From contig OZ024825.1 in the NCBI GenBank assembly GCA_964016985.1, positions 29,875,893 through 29,939,892 on the forward strand: a stretch of 64,000 bases of DNA. The letters are read 5' to 3'. This document shows positions 9,806 through 21,645 of the stretch, in pieces. The position numbers were made by a program, and so were the translations under genes. This DNA is from Anodontia alba. Taxonomy: Eukaryota; Mollusca; Bivalvia; Lucinida; Lucinidae. Under the pieces are notes generated by a model that was not told the DNA's origin, searched no databases, and saw only the letters and a list, made by a program, of their open reading frames with translations. The first letter of the stretch is position 1; every line of letters starts with the position of its first letter.

Positions 9806-10601
9806 GGTGATCAGAGGGTCTCCCTAATTGCCGACAAGAGCCGAGAAGAGGTGACAAGAGCCGACAAGAACCGACAAGAAATGTTTTATTGGTGACAAGA
9901 AGTTTTCTTGTGATTCATTCAAGTTTATTATTTAAAAGGATATGTTTTTGATGTTTTTCATATCTTAGAAATTGCTTTTGATCAATATATTTTATGTGTC
10001 TTATGGAAAAAGCAACAGAAGATTTACCGCATTTACCGACAAGAGATTTTACCAGATAGATGCGTGGTGAAATAGCATCGGCATGGGCCGACAAGAAGTT
10101 TTATATCATATTATATGAGGTTTTGTGCTTGTAACCTTATTTTTGAATGATTATCTCAGGTTTTCACGTACATGAAGCCCGTTTGAAAAGTTTTAATGGG
10201 TTCGTGCAAGTAAAATGACCTTTACAAAGCATTTATCGACATGAAATTTAATAGGCTAATGGTGCAAAATTTTTGGGCCGCCAAGAAGTTTTGATGCTGT
10301 TTCAATGCATTTTATAACATAATGAACCTATCTTTTAAAAAATTGACCAGAAAAAAAACTATTGATTGATGCTGAATTCGTAAATCATTTCTTCGTTCAT
10401 TTTGATAGCTTTATTGTTTGAAAGTGATCTAAATGTTTGATGCTTAAAAGAAAAACCTATTTCGTCTCCTCCATGAGTCTCATCAGGTGGTGGCCTGTGC
10501 AGTTACTTACCAACTTGCACACACAGATGTCTCCACTATAGGTTTTTTTATTTTAATTTTATTTATAAAGAATTTATCAATGGTAATGTCTCATAAGGAA
10601 T

Positions 10602-10832
10602 TAACTTACGGGCTTTTCAGGGCCGCGCCATAGGTACTCACTGAGACATATACACCAATAAGAATAATCCACACAAGCATTTGGTTACTTACGGGCTTCT
10701 CAAGGCCACGCCAGAGGTCTACCATATGCATTATGCATTATTTCTTATGATTTCTTTTTCTTTAAGAGTTATTTACAAATGCTTTTGGTTTCTTACGGGC
10801 TTTTCAAGGCCGCGCCAGAGGTCTACCATTTG
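10602..10832. repeat. Three copies of a 38-bp word inside element C
   Basis: ttacgggcttttcaaggccg followed by cgccagaggtctaccat occurs near 10606, 10687 and 10793, spaced about 81 and 106 bp. Confidence 0.7.
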
Positions 10833-10907
10833 CAATTGTGTTTTTCTCTTTTCTTTCTTAATGTCCTTTTTTCTGTATGTTTTATTAATTTAGTTGCTTT
10901 TTACACC

Positions 10908-10946
10908 AGCACCTCTTCTCGGTTCTTGTCGGTGATTAGGGAGACC
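10908..10946. repeat. Internal copy of the element C terminus
   Basis: cacctcttctcggttcttgt then cggtgattagggagacc repeats the outer right end (11841-11877) without a matching left partner, so it is a solo end or the trace of an earlier nested copy. Confidence 0.65.
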
Positions 10947-11107
10947 GCTGCAGATGTTTTTATTAATGTCGTTTTAGTTTTAATATAGTAGGCTTTTTAT
11001 GGGGATTACCTTATTTTTTCTTTTCCTGTATGTATTGAAGCACGTTAAATTTAACTACAATGAAATCTAAGCCAAAGTCAGTTGAATTGGCCTACAAATA
11101 AACATGT

Positions 11108-11152
11108 TTTTTTTTTTTTGTTGTTGTTTTTTTTTTTTTTTTTTTTTTTTTC
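11108..11152. repeat. T-rich tract
   Basis: Interrupted homopolymer of T; a similar pure T run lies at 11559-11580. Confidence 0.9.
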
Positions 11153-11886
11153 AAAATTAGTCTTTCAGCAACCAAATCGAGAAAATAGTGAGTCCATTCC
11201 CGAATACATAACTATATTTTGTTCTTGGCGGTAGAACACACATTGGTTGATTTACCGACAAGAAAGTATGTTGGTCTTGCTCGCTACATACTTGGTTCTG
11301 GCTCATCCCATTAACATTTTTTTTCTAAACAAACTTGATTTTCGTTTCCTATTGTATTTTATCATGATTTAAAAATTCGCAGAGATAACGTAACCCACAG
11401 AGACAACCAGTACAGAAGTCTAATGGTTGATTTTTACTATTTACCGACAAGAAAATCTGATGACATATACCTAACCTGAAATGATCAAAACAGGATCCTA
11501 GGATATTATATATCATAAAAATGTGTTTCTTAGAACATCCTCGCACTCTGTAACAATTTTTTTTTTTTTTTTTTTTTTTCTGACATAAAACTATAAAGTA
11601 TCAAAACGCTTGATATTATATTTTAATAATATCTAAGGCAAACGTCGACTGCAAGTTTACCTATACGCGTTCTATCACATGATCTTTTATATAGCTGCAT
11701 CAGCATCTATATGGAAAAGGTTGGAATGGGGGATTCATATATTGCAAAAAGGTGCATTGAATCATAATTTATATTAAAAAAGCCTGAAAATGGGTCTTAG
11801 ACCTTCTTGTCGGCTCTTGTCGGTTCTTGTCGGCTCTTGTCACCTCTTCTCGGTTCTTGTTGGTGATTAGGGAGACCGTGATCAGA

Positions 11887-12314
11887 CTGACAGTTTCCTG
11901 ATGGAATTCTTTGCAGAAGCTATGTTTTTAGAACAAATGTCTATCATATGTCTTGACACACCTGACTTACGCCATTCCCACTCTTTCAAGCGACCATTCT
12001 TTACAGCGTCATGGAATTTATTAGTTGCATATCTTAACAATCAATTTTCTAGTTTACCTAATAGACACGTCTAATGTACGGCTAGTTACTCAGTCATCTA
12101 CCAATCAGAATTTATTTCCGTTTTCAGTGGCAAAATCGAAGTTTTCAAGTTTATTAGATTTTTAAGGTTGATGATTTGTTTCATTTTTCGGTTTAAACTT
12201 AAAAATATATATATATAATAAACATTCTTTCAGAATGTCTTGTTTCAGAATGTCTCGTATCAACTTTTCAAAGAACCCCTTATGAATAGCGATCATAGTC
12301 AAATAGCAAAGTGT
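11887..12314. other. No feature recognised
   Basis: Short spacer between elements C and D; includes a direct repeat of tttcagaatgtct (12229 and 12244). Confidence 0.5.
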
Positions 12315-12366
12315 GGGACAACTCGGCACATAACCAACTCCGCACAAAGCAAACTCGGCACATAAT

Positions 12367-13830
12367 ACCACACCAATAGATTTGCATGAAACTAAGACAG
12401 GTGCAGGAAATGGTCAGAATCAGTGCGAAACATGAAAAAGATCCCTTGAAGGAAGAATTTATCAGATGGAGTGCAGGTGACAGAATGGCGGGTAGACGAC
12501 CAACAATATTTCATTTGTTGATGAGCAGATTTAGAGAAATGAAGGGGACAGTTGATCTTGATAATGTTGAGAAGGAATTCAAGTATAGCAAAGAATATAT
12601 GGGGCAAATGAAGGACAAGGCAACAGAAGATTTCCAGAACATGAAAAACACACAGGAGGAGAATGTGAGACAGTTGTTGAATAAGATAGATGATACAGAT
12701 GTCTTGGTATTCACGGACGGGTCTGCGTTGGGGAACCCGGGACAAACAGGAGCGGGGGCAGTCATCTACTTGGATGATACAGATGTCTTGGTATTCACGG
12801 ACGGGTCTGCGGGGGCAGTCATCTTCTTGGATAGATATGAGTCATCACCAGTTCTTCTTAAAAAGAGTGTGAGTTCCATGAGCAACAATTACACAGGGGA
12901 ACTGGTTGGCATACAAATAGCTCTGGAATTTTTATCGGAACTAGAAAAATCCGACCTAGGTGAAAGAAGTATCCATTTCTTTACAGACTGTCAGCCAGCA
13001 ATAATTACAGCTTTTGAAAACAAACCACCAACATCTAAGATAGAAATTGTCACAAGAATCAAAGAATGCATCAGTTGCTTATATTCAAAAGGAAATACAA
13101 TCAACGTACACTGGGTACCAGGTCACAAAGACAATAGGGGAAATGAACTAGCAGATAAACAGGCAAAAGAGGCTGCAGCTGAAGTTAGTGATAAAGGAGA
13201 TTAACCAATAGTGATGGACAAAATGGAAGCAGTTAGTGAGATAAAGAAACAGATGAAAGAGAAATGGCAGAGAAAGTATGTTTTATCAGAAAAGACAGAA
13301 ACTATACAGGAAGTATTCACAGAGGTAGGAAAGAAAAACTGTTTTGGAGAGGGAGATAGACGCTCCTTCTCAGTGTTAAACCAGTTGTTGTCAGGTCACC
13401 CTAGACTGAATAACCATAGAGCAAAGATTGACAAAACAGCATCACGAATGTGCGACACATGCAAGGTTCCGGAGGACATAGAACATTATCAGTTCCATTG
13501 TGATGCCTACAAGGAGGAAAGGTAAACACTGGAGAAGACAGTTGAGGAAGTATTAAACAGAGAAGGGCTTAATAGTGAAATTACATTGAAAGTGCTAAAT
13601 GGAAGCATAGATGGAATTAGTAGACAAGGTCAGACTGACTTGATTGGGGCTCTGATACAGTACATCAAGAGCGCCAAACGTTTCTTAAATTATTATTGAT
13701 TACCCACGCATGCGCATGGAGCATATGTGAATAAGCACAAAGTGAAGAAGTACTGATGCGCTAAAGAAGACAAAGCACTTGGTGTCCATAAGCAGCGTGT
13801 TAATGCTTAAAGGATTGACAACAACAACAA
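12367..13830 (+). mobile_element. 5'-truncated LINE inserted in the left end of element D
   Basis: Flanked by the 8-bp direct repeat CACATAAT (12359-12366 and 13831-13838), which is itself part of the motif array of element D. It ends in an ACA microsatellite tail (13818-13830), normal for a LINE. It contains only the RNase H and C-terminal knuckle regions. Confidence 0.8.
12386..13699 (+). pseudogene. LINE RNase H domain and C-terminal Cys-rich domain
   Basis: A single reading frame of about 437 codons with in-frame TAA stops at 13202 and 13523. Residues 1-100 are a linker (KEFKYSKEYMGQMKDK). A type I RNase H follows: VLVFTDGSALGNPGQTGAGA near residue 105, NNYTGELVGIQIALEFL, HFFTDCQPA, then VHWVPGHKDNRGNELAD. 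The Asp-Glu-Asp-Asp catalytic set and the conserved His are all visible. The first motif is duplicated in frame (28 codons, 12689-12772 and 12773-12856) with loss of LGNPGQTG from one copy. After the first stop the frame continues through a QLLSGHPRLNNHRAKID block and CDTCKVPEDIEHYQFHC, the knuckle typical of RNase H-bearing LINEs. Endonuclease and RT are missing through 5' truncation. Very likely dead, though unusually open. Confidence 0.85.
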
Positions 13831-13838
13831 CACATAAT

Positions 13839-14241
13839 CAACTCGACATAATTAACTGATTAGTCCAATTATCTATTGTTATGTTAAATACTTTAATCCA
13901 CCTTTACAAACAACCAGTTAAAGGTTACCTCTAATCATTTTAACTTGAAGGTGGCCAATATTTTTAGTGTAACACATTCTCAATAAGTGGTGCACTTTGA
14001 TTTCAAGATAACAAAAAAAAATCAACATTATTTCCACTTTGATTTCAAGATAACAAAAAAATCAACATTATTTTATGTCTGGAAGGGATGTTTGACCATT
14101 GCAGATATCCCATTTTAAATGCTTTCAATAGCAATTGTCAGGTTTTCGTGTAACAGTCCATGAAAAAAGCCAGGTAAACTACAATATCTTTTAAATTGAA
14201 AGGATTGTTACTTTGTACCGTTTGGTTTGTTGTATATTAAG
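13839..14241. repeat. Interior of element D with a 43-bp tandem repeat
   Basis: 13996-14072 contains two copies of actttgatttcaagataac plus an A run and atcaacattatt. No gene. Confidence 0.6.
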
Positions 14242-15104
14242 CAGGGATCAAGCTGGCTCAGAAATTTAGGGAGAAGTGACTTCTCCCTCCCGACAAAACA
14301 GCGAGAAGTTTTATAGGATGATGGAGAAGTCAAGACTCGGTTCACCTATCGCCTTACTGAAAGCTCGACAATTTAGGACTCTCGACTCACTTTATTGCAT
14401 TGTCTTGGGAATTTTTACCATATTGTCTTGGGAATTAACAAAGAAGGAAACAAATTTTATTGTAGACCTGTTCATTCTTACTTCTAAACCAATTAAATGA
14501 TGCAAAGTAACACAGACATGAGTAGGGCAAATACATTATATCTGGACACATAAGTTCATTCATATCTCTTTGGAAATTGACAATTCTTTTGAGTAGATAC
14601 AGTCAAAACATCAAGGTCTGTGGCTTGGTAAGTAAGCTATAAACATAATGATAATAATAAATTTGTTAAACTAAAGTGTCTGCCAACTTCTAAACTTAGT
14701 TTTTGCACTTTTAATGCTGTTTCTGGCCAATTTTCAGCATGTAAATTGTTCATTTATGAAAAAACGGACACCCACGAAAACTAATGACATTGATGAAAAC
14801 GATCTTTTGGTCACTTAATAGGCGAACAGTTTTCCTCCAAAACTTGTTAAATCACATCAGACTTTCATTCAGTGGCATTTCTGATACATCTAACAACATT
14901 TTTCAACAGATTTTTACCTTTGCATGTTTGCTCATTTTTCACTGGATTTCCTCCAACAAGAAGTTCGTTTTGCACAAGTACTAGCTTTTTCAAAAGTTGC
15001 AAAAACGGAGGGCGAAGTTTTTGTCGCCCTCTGGGATTCCCAGGGCGACTTTGAGCCCTCTAGGGCGACTATTTCGCCCCAGTCGCCCTGTAGCTTGATC
15101 CCTG
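14242..15104. mobile_element. hAT-like non-autonomous element
   Basis: Perfect 13-bp inverted ends CAGGGATCAAGCT (14242-14254 and 15092-15104), flanked by direct repeats ATTAAG (14236-14241 and 15105-15110). CAGGG ends suit hAT elements, whose duplication is normally 8 bp; only 6 bp match here. Near the right end there are three or four GGGCGAC/TCGCCCT words (15010-15090). No transposase ORF. Confidence 0.65.
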
Positions 15105-15110
15105 ATTAAG

Positions 15111-15817
15111 ATCATATTATGGTATTCTCAAAACAGTTAAGCCCTAATAAACATCATTAGATAGCATGTTTGACCGTGTGTGTATATATTTTCTTAATTA
15201 GTAAAACACTCATTTCAAAATAGATTATATTTCATGCATAAAATAGTATATACTGTTTTCTCCACTTATCGTCCTCTTAAGAATTTGAGAGTCAGTAACT
15301 ACTGTCTGTATACTTCTTTTTAATTATCTCTACTTTTAACAAAACCTTTTTATCTTCAAACAACTTATAAAAATATTATGACTCCCGATGCTGTTTTGTG
15401 TTTAAAATATAAAAATAAACACAGCTTACCTTGACCTTTGAATATTGCACGTAATCCTCGCGAGGGGGTGTTGCAGTATGGCTAGAACAAGATAGATAGA
15501 TATTCGGATTGTTTCTCATGTTATCGTCACAGGTTGTAATCATGGTGTCACAGCATTAGCAGGTGCTCCCTAAGTACAGTTTGTGGCCATAAGTTGTACA
15601 GTAGCAGGCGGGAAATATCTGTACTTAGTAACTTTGGGTCGATAGATAAACAATCAACCAAAACTGAATGTAAATTTTTGGATGATAATGTGTAAAATTC
15701 TTACATATCCGTTTCTGCTCAAAATATAGATTATTTGCAACGATTCTACAGAGCTTCTACAATCTATGATTTTGAGCAGAAATTATACGCCTGGAAACCA
15801 TCTGTTTTACTGTATGG
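15111..15817. other. Interior of element D, no gene
   Basis: Nothing recognised beyond AT-rich sequence. Confidence 0.45.
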
Positions 15818-16055
15818 GCTTTGTCGCGAGAAAACCTGTCTTCGGGGGTTCCAATCAGGTTAGACAAAATCTGGCCTGCTCAGTCTCAAAAACCACGAAT
15901 TTTGACATACAGCAGAATTTTGACATACAGCAGCCGAAGTAATTATACTTTCCTAGTAGCGAACAACAAAAATGTTGATCACACTGCAGATGCGCAGGTT
16001 GATCTGCACCTTTGTTGTTCACACATACAGTTAGCAGGTTTTCTCACGACGAGGC
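15818..16055. mobile_element. Small MITE with TCGCGAGAAAACCTG inverted ends
   Basis: ttgtcgcgagaaaacctg (15821-15838) is matched by caggttttctcacgacga (16035-16052), a 238-bp unit. An internal direct repeat (attttgacatacagcag, 15898 and 15914) is present. No TSD is clear. Confidence 0.5.
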
Positions 16056-16711
16056 TCAAACATTAAGCGGGGTACATAGTTCCCTCTGACTATCTTACAG
16101 AGTGGAATAAAGAAAAATATGGTATGAACCATGATGCAGAAAAAGGGCCATTCAGACAGTCTGTACCGTCAATGTTTCAGTGTGCATGCTCAGCCCCTTA
16201 GCAGGTTTAGAACTTTGGCTTTAGCAAACAATGAAGGTTCTGATGAGACTGCATGAACCTTTGCAGTTCCCATATGCAATAAAGGGTAATGGGGATCAGT
16301 CTACCTTTCAGGCTTTCAGAGCAGAAATAAGAAAATAAAATGTATATACCCTCTTTATCACTAGGTTATAACTATTGTAGATCTTTATTTCAGTCAGAAA
16401 TGCAACTCAAAAGGACGGCTGATAGAAGTTAATTGATTCCAGGAAAGGCTTGTTTCATTTTTGCACCATATTCATATTTACAGTTTCGAAATCAATTCTG
16501 ACTTCTGAAATTCGACTTGTTCATCTAGAGTTCACTGTGTAATTAAACAATGAGCAATACAAAGATTTATTAATAATTTTATTACCCATAAAAAGTATAA
16601 AATACTTCCAGAAATAGACGCATAAATGTATAGGCTAGCTATATATATGTGCCAAGGTTGGTATGGGCTGAGTTGAATATGTGCCGAGTTTGCTATGTGC
16701 CAAGTTGACCC

Positions 16712-17500
16712 GGCATTGAGCAAAGTTTTTTGAGCAGGGACCTTCATCATTGTCATTGATGTTGGAAATAGGCATTTGATAAAAATTCAGATTATCTGGT
16801 AAACTTTCTTAGTAAACAAAAAAAAATGTATGGAAAGCATTATGTGACATAGTCTGAGACAGGCTTGAGCAAACATTAGACCCAGATCAGAATGCAACAT
16901 CTGAACAGGGTCTTTAACTTCAATGATGATACTTGAACAAATCCGCTAGGCAGATATGACAAGGGATTAAAATTGTGCTTGTGCAGCGTCAGACGATCCA
17001 GATGGGAGTGATTAAAAACCGAACATGTATATTTACACTGTACAAATCTTCAATGTGGCTTACATAAATGTTGCTGGTTGAACAGCTACTGTCCTTTCGA
17101 CATCACTCAGAAAGAGGTTTTTTGCTTGGAGTTTTATTTTAAAAGAAAGCACTTAGTTCTGGTTGACCATATCATATCAGAAACCATTTGTCTTTTTGTT
17201 TCTGTGTTTTGTTCTCAAATATGTACTCTAAAATTAAATTTATTTATTATTTAAATTTATTTTTTTTTGAACTTTTGTCTAAGAAAATATTTTTGACTTT
17301 TCTTTGCTGAATTTAAATTATTAATGTTTCACAAAAATATTGTGAAAATTTCAAAAAAATTGAACAAGCAGAAGTTGTTGAAAATCTGCCTTCAAGTTAC
17401 GTGTACCTACTCTACAGATTTCTGCATAATTTGCATTCTTTTTTACCATGCGAAAAAGTGAAAATATGTGATTTTTTAAAAACAAATGACTAGAATAAAA
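16712..17500. other. No feature recognised
   Basis: AT-rich sequence without supported ORF or repeat. Confidence 0.5.
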
Positions 17501-17538
17501 CTTTTTGTGCATAGGTAGTTATGACAAATGGTTTTGCA

Positions 17539-18424
17539 TCAAACCGTGACAAAAGTTTGCAAATTTACTTCATCTTTGTAACGCGCCAAGCAAAAATTGA
17601 CTTTCTGAAATAGCATAAAGCTGTCCAAACTCTCCAGACTGATTACAGAATCTGGCAACTGATTCCATAATATTACAGTTCTTGGAAAAAATGAGTATTG
17701 GTACACAGGCGAGTGATAGGTTATAAATCTGATACTATCCACGTACCTTGGGGATCTTGATGGTTGATATGAAGCTGGAACAGCGACTAGGTTGTTCACG
17801 ACCTTATACAACAGTACAAGGTCTGACGATCGGCATCGGTCCTCTAGGGTCAGTCAGTTTAGTTGCTAGAGCATGGAAGTAACACTTGTGGGGTTTTGAT
17901 GATTGAAGGATTTGTTCACCACAAAGTGAGCTGCATTCCTCTGAATCTGTTCAGCTTGTCTGATCTGAGTAACTTGCTGTGGATTCCAGATTGTGGAACT
18001 ATATTCGACTTTTGGATGCACTCAAGACTGATATGCTCTTTCTTTAACGACTTTAGGGCAATGTCTGAGGTTACGTTTAACAAATACGAGCACTCTAGAT
18101 GCTTTTGAAGCAATACTGTCTATGTGTAGGACTAAGGTTATACGTCATATTGTCTGATAATTCTACTACCAAATATGGAAGGCGTTTCACAACTTGCAGT
18201 GATTGATTTTTCATCTTATAGTCAAATTTAGATTTATTTCTCAGTGTTCCGAAGTTCATGATTGCACACTTATCAATGTTAAATTCCATTTGCCACGTAT
18301 TACTGCATGGCACTTTCTTTTGGAGAACTTCTTGTAAAATTACCAGTAGGTGATCTTCTGTAGAGTCAATTTGGCGGTAAACAACACAATCATCGGCGAA
18401 AAGTCTACAAAGGTACACTGTTTG
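17539..18424 (-). pseudogene. 5'-truncated LINE (RT palm to C-terminus)
   Basis: On the minus strand it starts abruptly at RLFADDCVVYRQIDS (18405-18361), which contains the FADD catalytic motif of the RT palm. It continues with a TWQMEFNIDKCAIMNFG block (near 18300) and NKSKFDYKMKNQSLQVVK (near 18220), passes through several frameshifts (18113-17916), and ends with PVYQYSFFPRTVILWNQLPD (about 17715-17655), the usual C-terminal motif of CR1/Jockey-type LINEs. Truncation at about 18424 removes endonuclease and RT fingers. Confidence 0.8.
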
Positions 18425-20278
18425 CTACTTAATCCAGAACATTTTAGACATAAATCAGCAAAGTGGGCATATTAAAATTTTAGGACAAGTAAGAAGTTAA
18501 AAATAAAATATGTCTGGGTCATTAGTCTAACTGTCTTCTCACTTGTAAGAGACTGGGCACAAAAAACAAAACAAATAACAACTAAGTACATGTATATTGT
18601 TGATTGACAATACAGGTAGAAGCCCATAGGAAATTTGGCTTAATTGTATGTAACTCTGTTGAACATCCAGGTGCAGTCGGCGTGTCCAAAAGATCAAAGG
18701 TCGCTTTACTGAGAGTGATAAAATAATGCACCTCTTGAACCACCTGTTTTCTTCCTCCTCTTTTTTGTTTTGATCAACACGGTTTGTCGGTCCCAGATTC
18801 GATAAATGAATTCCCAAACCGTGTAGCCTACGTCCTGATCAGATGTCGCATACAACGGCGTCTGATCTGGGTATTATTGATTGCTTCTTCTTTTCTTTTT
18901 TTTTTGTTGATTGCCGTAACACGCGAGTATAATTCAAGGTAGATTTCACAGAAAAAAATAAGTAATGCACCACTTGCGCTAGGCAAGATTGGTCAGTGCT
19001 TAAAATTTAAGCAGTCTGATCAAATCTTGAAACACTGAAAACTGCAAAACCGCCCGTGGCGCAGGCCTTTTTTATTAGACCAAATTAGGACCATGAAAGT
19101 CGTTTTGTTCCGTCTCTCCTGTTTCCCGCCGTCTTCGCGCTTATACAAGACGGGAATCAGTTGTTTATAAATAGTTTAGGAAAACCCTGCGGAGGTGGAA
19201 ATAACCACAAAACCGTTTTTTTTTTTTTTCTTTCTTTTTACATATCTGACTGTATTTATTGATGACGCCAGCTTTGATCATGCTCGTTGTACCCGGACTT
19301 CCGTCATATAACGGAGTTGAGGTGTATTATTTAAAAGGAGTTATAGGACTGCCAATTGTCATTAGTTTTCGTGACAGGTGATATACACGTATTTTTTGTT
19401 TTGGAAATGGGCTCATTGATGACGTCATCATCATCAGCTGGACCGATTCAGATTTCAAAATTTCCAGAGCCCTGCTCTGTTCCATAGGTCATTTCATATG
19501 AGCCAAGACTGAGCAAGTCCTACAAAATTTATTACCCTTCAGGAAGCCTCTTTACAACCTCCTGCTAAGATCTCATAATAAATTCTTTAAGGCATGCTTT
19601 TGATCTCTTAAATGGTGTCTAGGTTGTGGCAATAGTAGTATCACTTTTGGTCTCATTTTAGCTATGTCATAAAGTTGCCTGAATACTTAAGGTAAATACA
19701 GTATTCCAGTAACTTTATATATTGGACAAAGTATTTGCATAGATGTACATTTAGTGAGTTTTCAATTGTAATGATTTAATAGTTTTTTGTTGTTTTTTTT
19801 TAACATCTTTATCATCTATTGCAAGTTACATTCCATGGGCATTACCACATACTTTTTACACCTTAATCAGAAAGAACATTTACAGATTATAACTGGCCTG
19901 TTATCTCCACATCTGTATTATAACACAAAGCTACAAATGCCTATAGGCATCTTTTTCATTGGCATTTAACTGAAGTTTTAACACCTGCCCTGACATAAAA
20001 TCATTATTAGTTTACTGTTGTTTAGGCTGTACCTTGCAATCTTTGATAAACCAGGGCTCCAAATAATATTTTGTGTGTGAGAGAAAAGGGTGGGGTAGGG
20101 GTGGAGTCTTTTCTGTTTTTCCTATATGCAGTTCATGATCTTAATTGTTCTTTTTACTCTCACAAATGTCCATATATAGATGTACTTGTGTGATTTTTGT
20201 ATCAAATCAAAATCTTACCAGTGGAACAGATCAAATTACATATACAATACACAATAAAGGGAAGACCATGTCTGTATG
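18425..20278. other. No gene recognised
   Basis: Contains T-rich tracts (18893, 19216) and a slightly GC-richer stretch at 19050-19200. An upstream non-coding exon of ARMC1 could lie here or elsewhere to the left, but I see no decisive signal. Confidence 0.45.
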
Positions 20279-20579
20279 GGGGAACGGACGATAGTCCACT
20301 AGGACAATAGCCCACTGGACAATAGCCCACTAGGACAATAGCTTACTGGACAATATCCCACTGGACAATAGCCCACTGCTAAATTTGGCAGGGTGGACAA
20401 TAGCCCACTGCTTATCAAAAAGGGTTCAAAAATCATATTTTAAACATTTTTGTGAGAAAGTACCCACGGGATTTAAAATCCAACCGGTATCTTACTATTT
20501 TCACCTTTGAGATGACTTCCAGTACATGACATTACATGTAGTAGTCAGGGCATGGTTAAAATTGGGTCCTATTATGATA

Positions 20580-20702
20580 AAAAAAAAAAAAATAAAAAAA
20601 AAATAAAATAAAAAAAAAAAAAATAAAAAAAATAAAAAAAAATAAAAATTTCTAAAAAAAAAAAGAATTAAAAAAAAAAAACAAAAAAAAAAACAAAGAA
20701 AA
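20580..20702. repeat. A-rich low-complexity tract
   Basis: About 120 bp of near-pure A with scattered T and C, inside element E. Confidence 0.9.
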
Positions 20703-20811
20703 TTTCTGCCTATCTGAATTGGAGCAGTGGGCTTATGTATTTTTTCACCATGAAAATTAATTTATATGTGAAAATGGCTGGTGTTTTCACAATCTAAATA
20801 ATGTCATATCT

Positions 20812-21170
20812 GATGAAATATGAGATAGATTTACCTAAAAAGTACATATCTATTATACATATTTAATGTTGAATGAAAGTTTTAGCCGTAACATTTTCTT
20901 GAGCAAATTAAATATAGAATGAGATATTTGTCAAATTTCATTGTTTTTGAAGAAAAGTTTAATATAAATATTACAGAATTCTACTAGTAAATAATATTAA
21001 ATCTGCTGCAATATGAGATATATTTACCTAAAAAGTACATGTCTATTATACATACACGTATTTATTGTTGAATGAAGGTTTCAGCAATAACAAATGTCTT
21101 GAGCACATTAAATATAGAATGAAACGTTTGTCAAATTTCATTGTTTTTGATAAGAATTGCGTTTGTCAAA
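20812..21170. repeat. Tandem duplication of about 190 bp inside element E
   Basis: The block beginning atatgagatagatttaccta at 20818 recurs at about 21010 with a few differences, and both copies pass through a tttgtcaaatttcattgttt word. Confidence 0.75.
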
Positions 21171-21496
21171 TTCCATTGTTTTTGATAAGAATTTATACAA
21201 ATCTTACATGTATGTTTAATTTAGGATTGTCTTAATTTTATTTAATGGTACTACAAAATTAAACAGTATTTAATAGGTGTCAAACTTTTATTTTTTTGTA
21301 ATTAATTATGCATATAAGTGGGCTATTGTCCTAGTGGGCTATTGTCCTACACTCGTCTGTATGAACCCTAATTTCTGATCAGTACAATTTTAGCTATTTT
21401 TGATCTACAAGCCAACCGGATACTTCCTACCTAGTTTCAAGTCAGTTGGTAGTGATTGTTGATGCACAACACATGACGGACATTGACCGATCACAA

Positions 21497-21532
21497 TAGC
21501 TCACCTTGAACACTTCGTGCTCATGTGAGCTA
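21497..21532. repeat. Hairpin module TAGCTCAC...GTGAGCTA
   Basis: tagctcaccttgaacacttc and gtgctcatgtgagcta pair as an imperfect stem. The same module, with the neighbouring gatcacaa word, appears inverted at 43126-43162 and in direct form at 54079-54113. Confidence 0.65.
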
Positions 21533-21645
21533 AAAAGGACTTTGGCCAGACTGCACAAATGTACATGTACATGGGCCCTGTGAAAATATTTTGAATTGAT
21601 GGAAAGTAGCAAAAAAGACCTGTTTTAAGGATTGATGTGAGATTA

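Larger units (their letters stand above)
9816..11877. mobile_element. Foldback-like TIR element C (CCGACAAGA motif), 9-bp TSD
   Basis: Begins GGGTCTCCCTAATTGCCGAC and ends with the inverted form (11850-11877). Each end holds five to six copies of a GCCGACAAGA word. A perfect 9-bp direct repeat GTGATCAGA (9807-9815 and 11878-11886) flanks it. Solitary CCGACAAGA words recur inside (10031, 10088, 11258, 11443), and a full terminal block recurs at 10908-10945. No transposase. A 9-bp duplication with motif-array ends is characteristic of Mutator/Foldback elements. Confidence 0.8.
12315..16711. mobile_element. Foldback-like TIR element D (AACTCGGCACATA motif), host of nested insertions
   Basis: The left end (12315-12366) holds three copies of a CAACTCGGCACATAA word, and a further unit lies at 13833-13860 beyond a nested LINE. 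The right end (16647-16711) holds the reverse complement: GGGTCAACTTGGCACATAGC read inward versus GGGACAACTCGGCACATAAC on the left. No clear target duplication was found. Inside sit the LINE at 12367-13830, the hAT-like element at 14242-15104 and the MITE at 15818-16055. The pairing is inferred from shared motif arrays. Confidence 0.6.
20279..21354. mobile_element. Foldback-like TIR element E (GGACAATAGCCCACT motif), 9-bp TSD
   Basis: The left end (20279-20413) carries seven copies of GGACAATAGCCCACT; the right end (21316-21354) carries two inverted copies. A perfect 9-bp direct repeat GTCTGTATG (20270-20278 and 21355-21363) flanks it. 1076 bp, no ORF. It has the same architecture as element C but unrelated end motifs. 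Confidence 0.85.
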
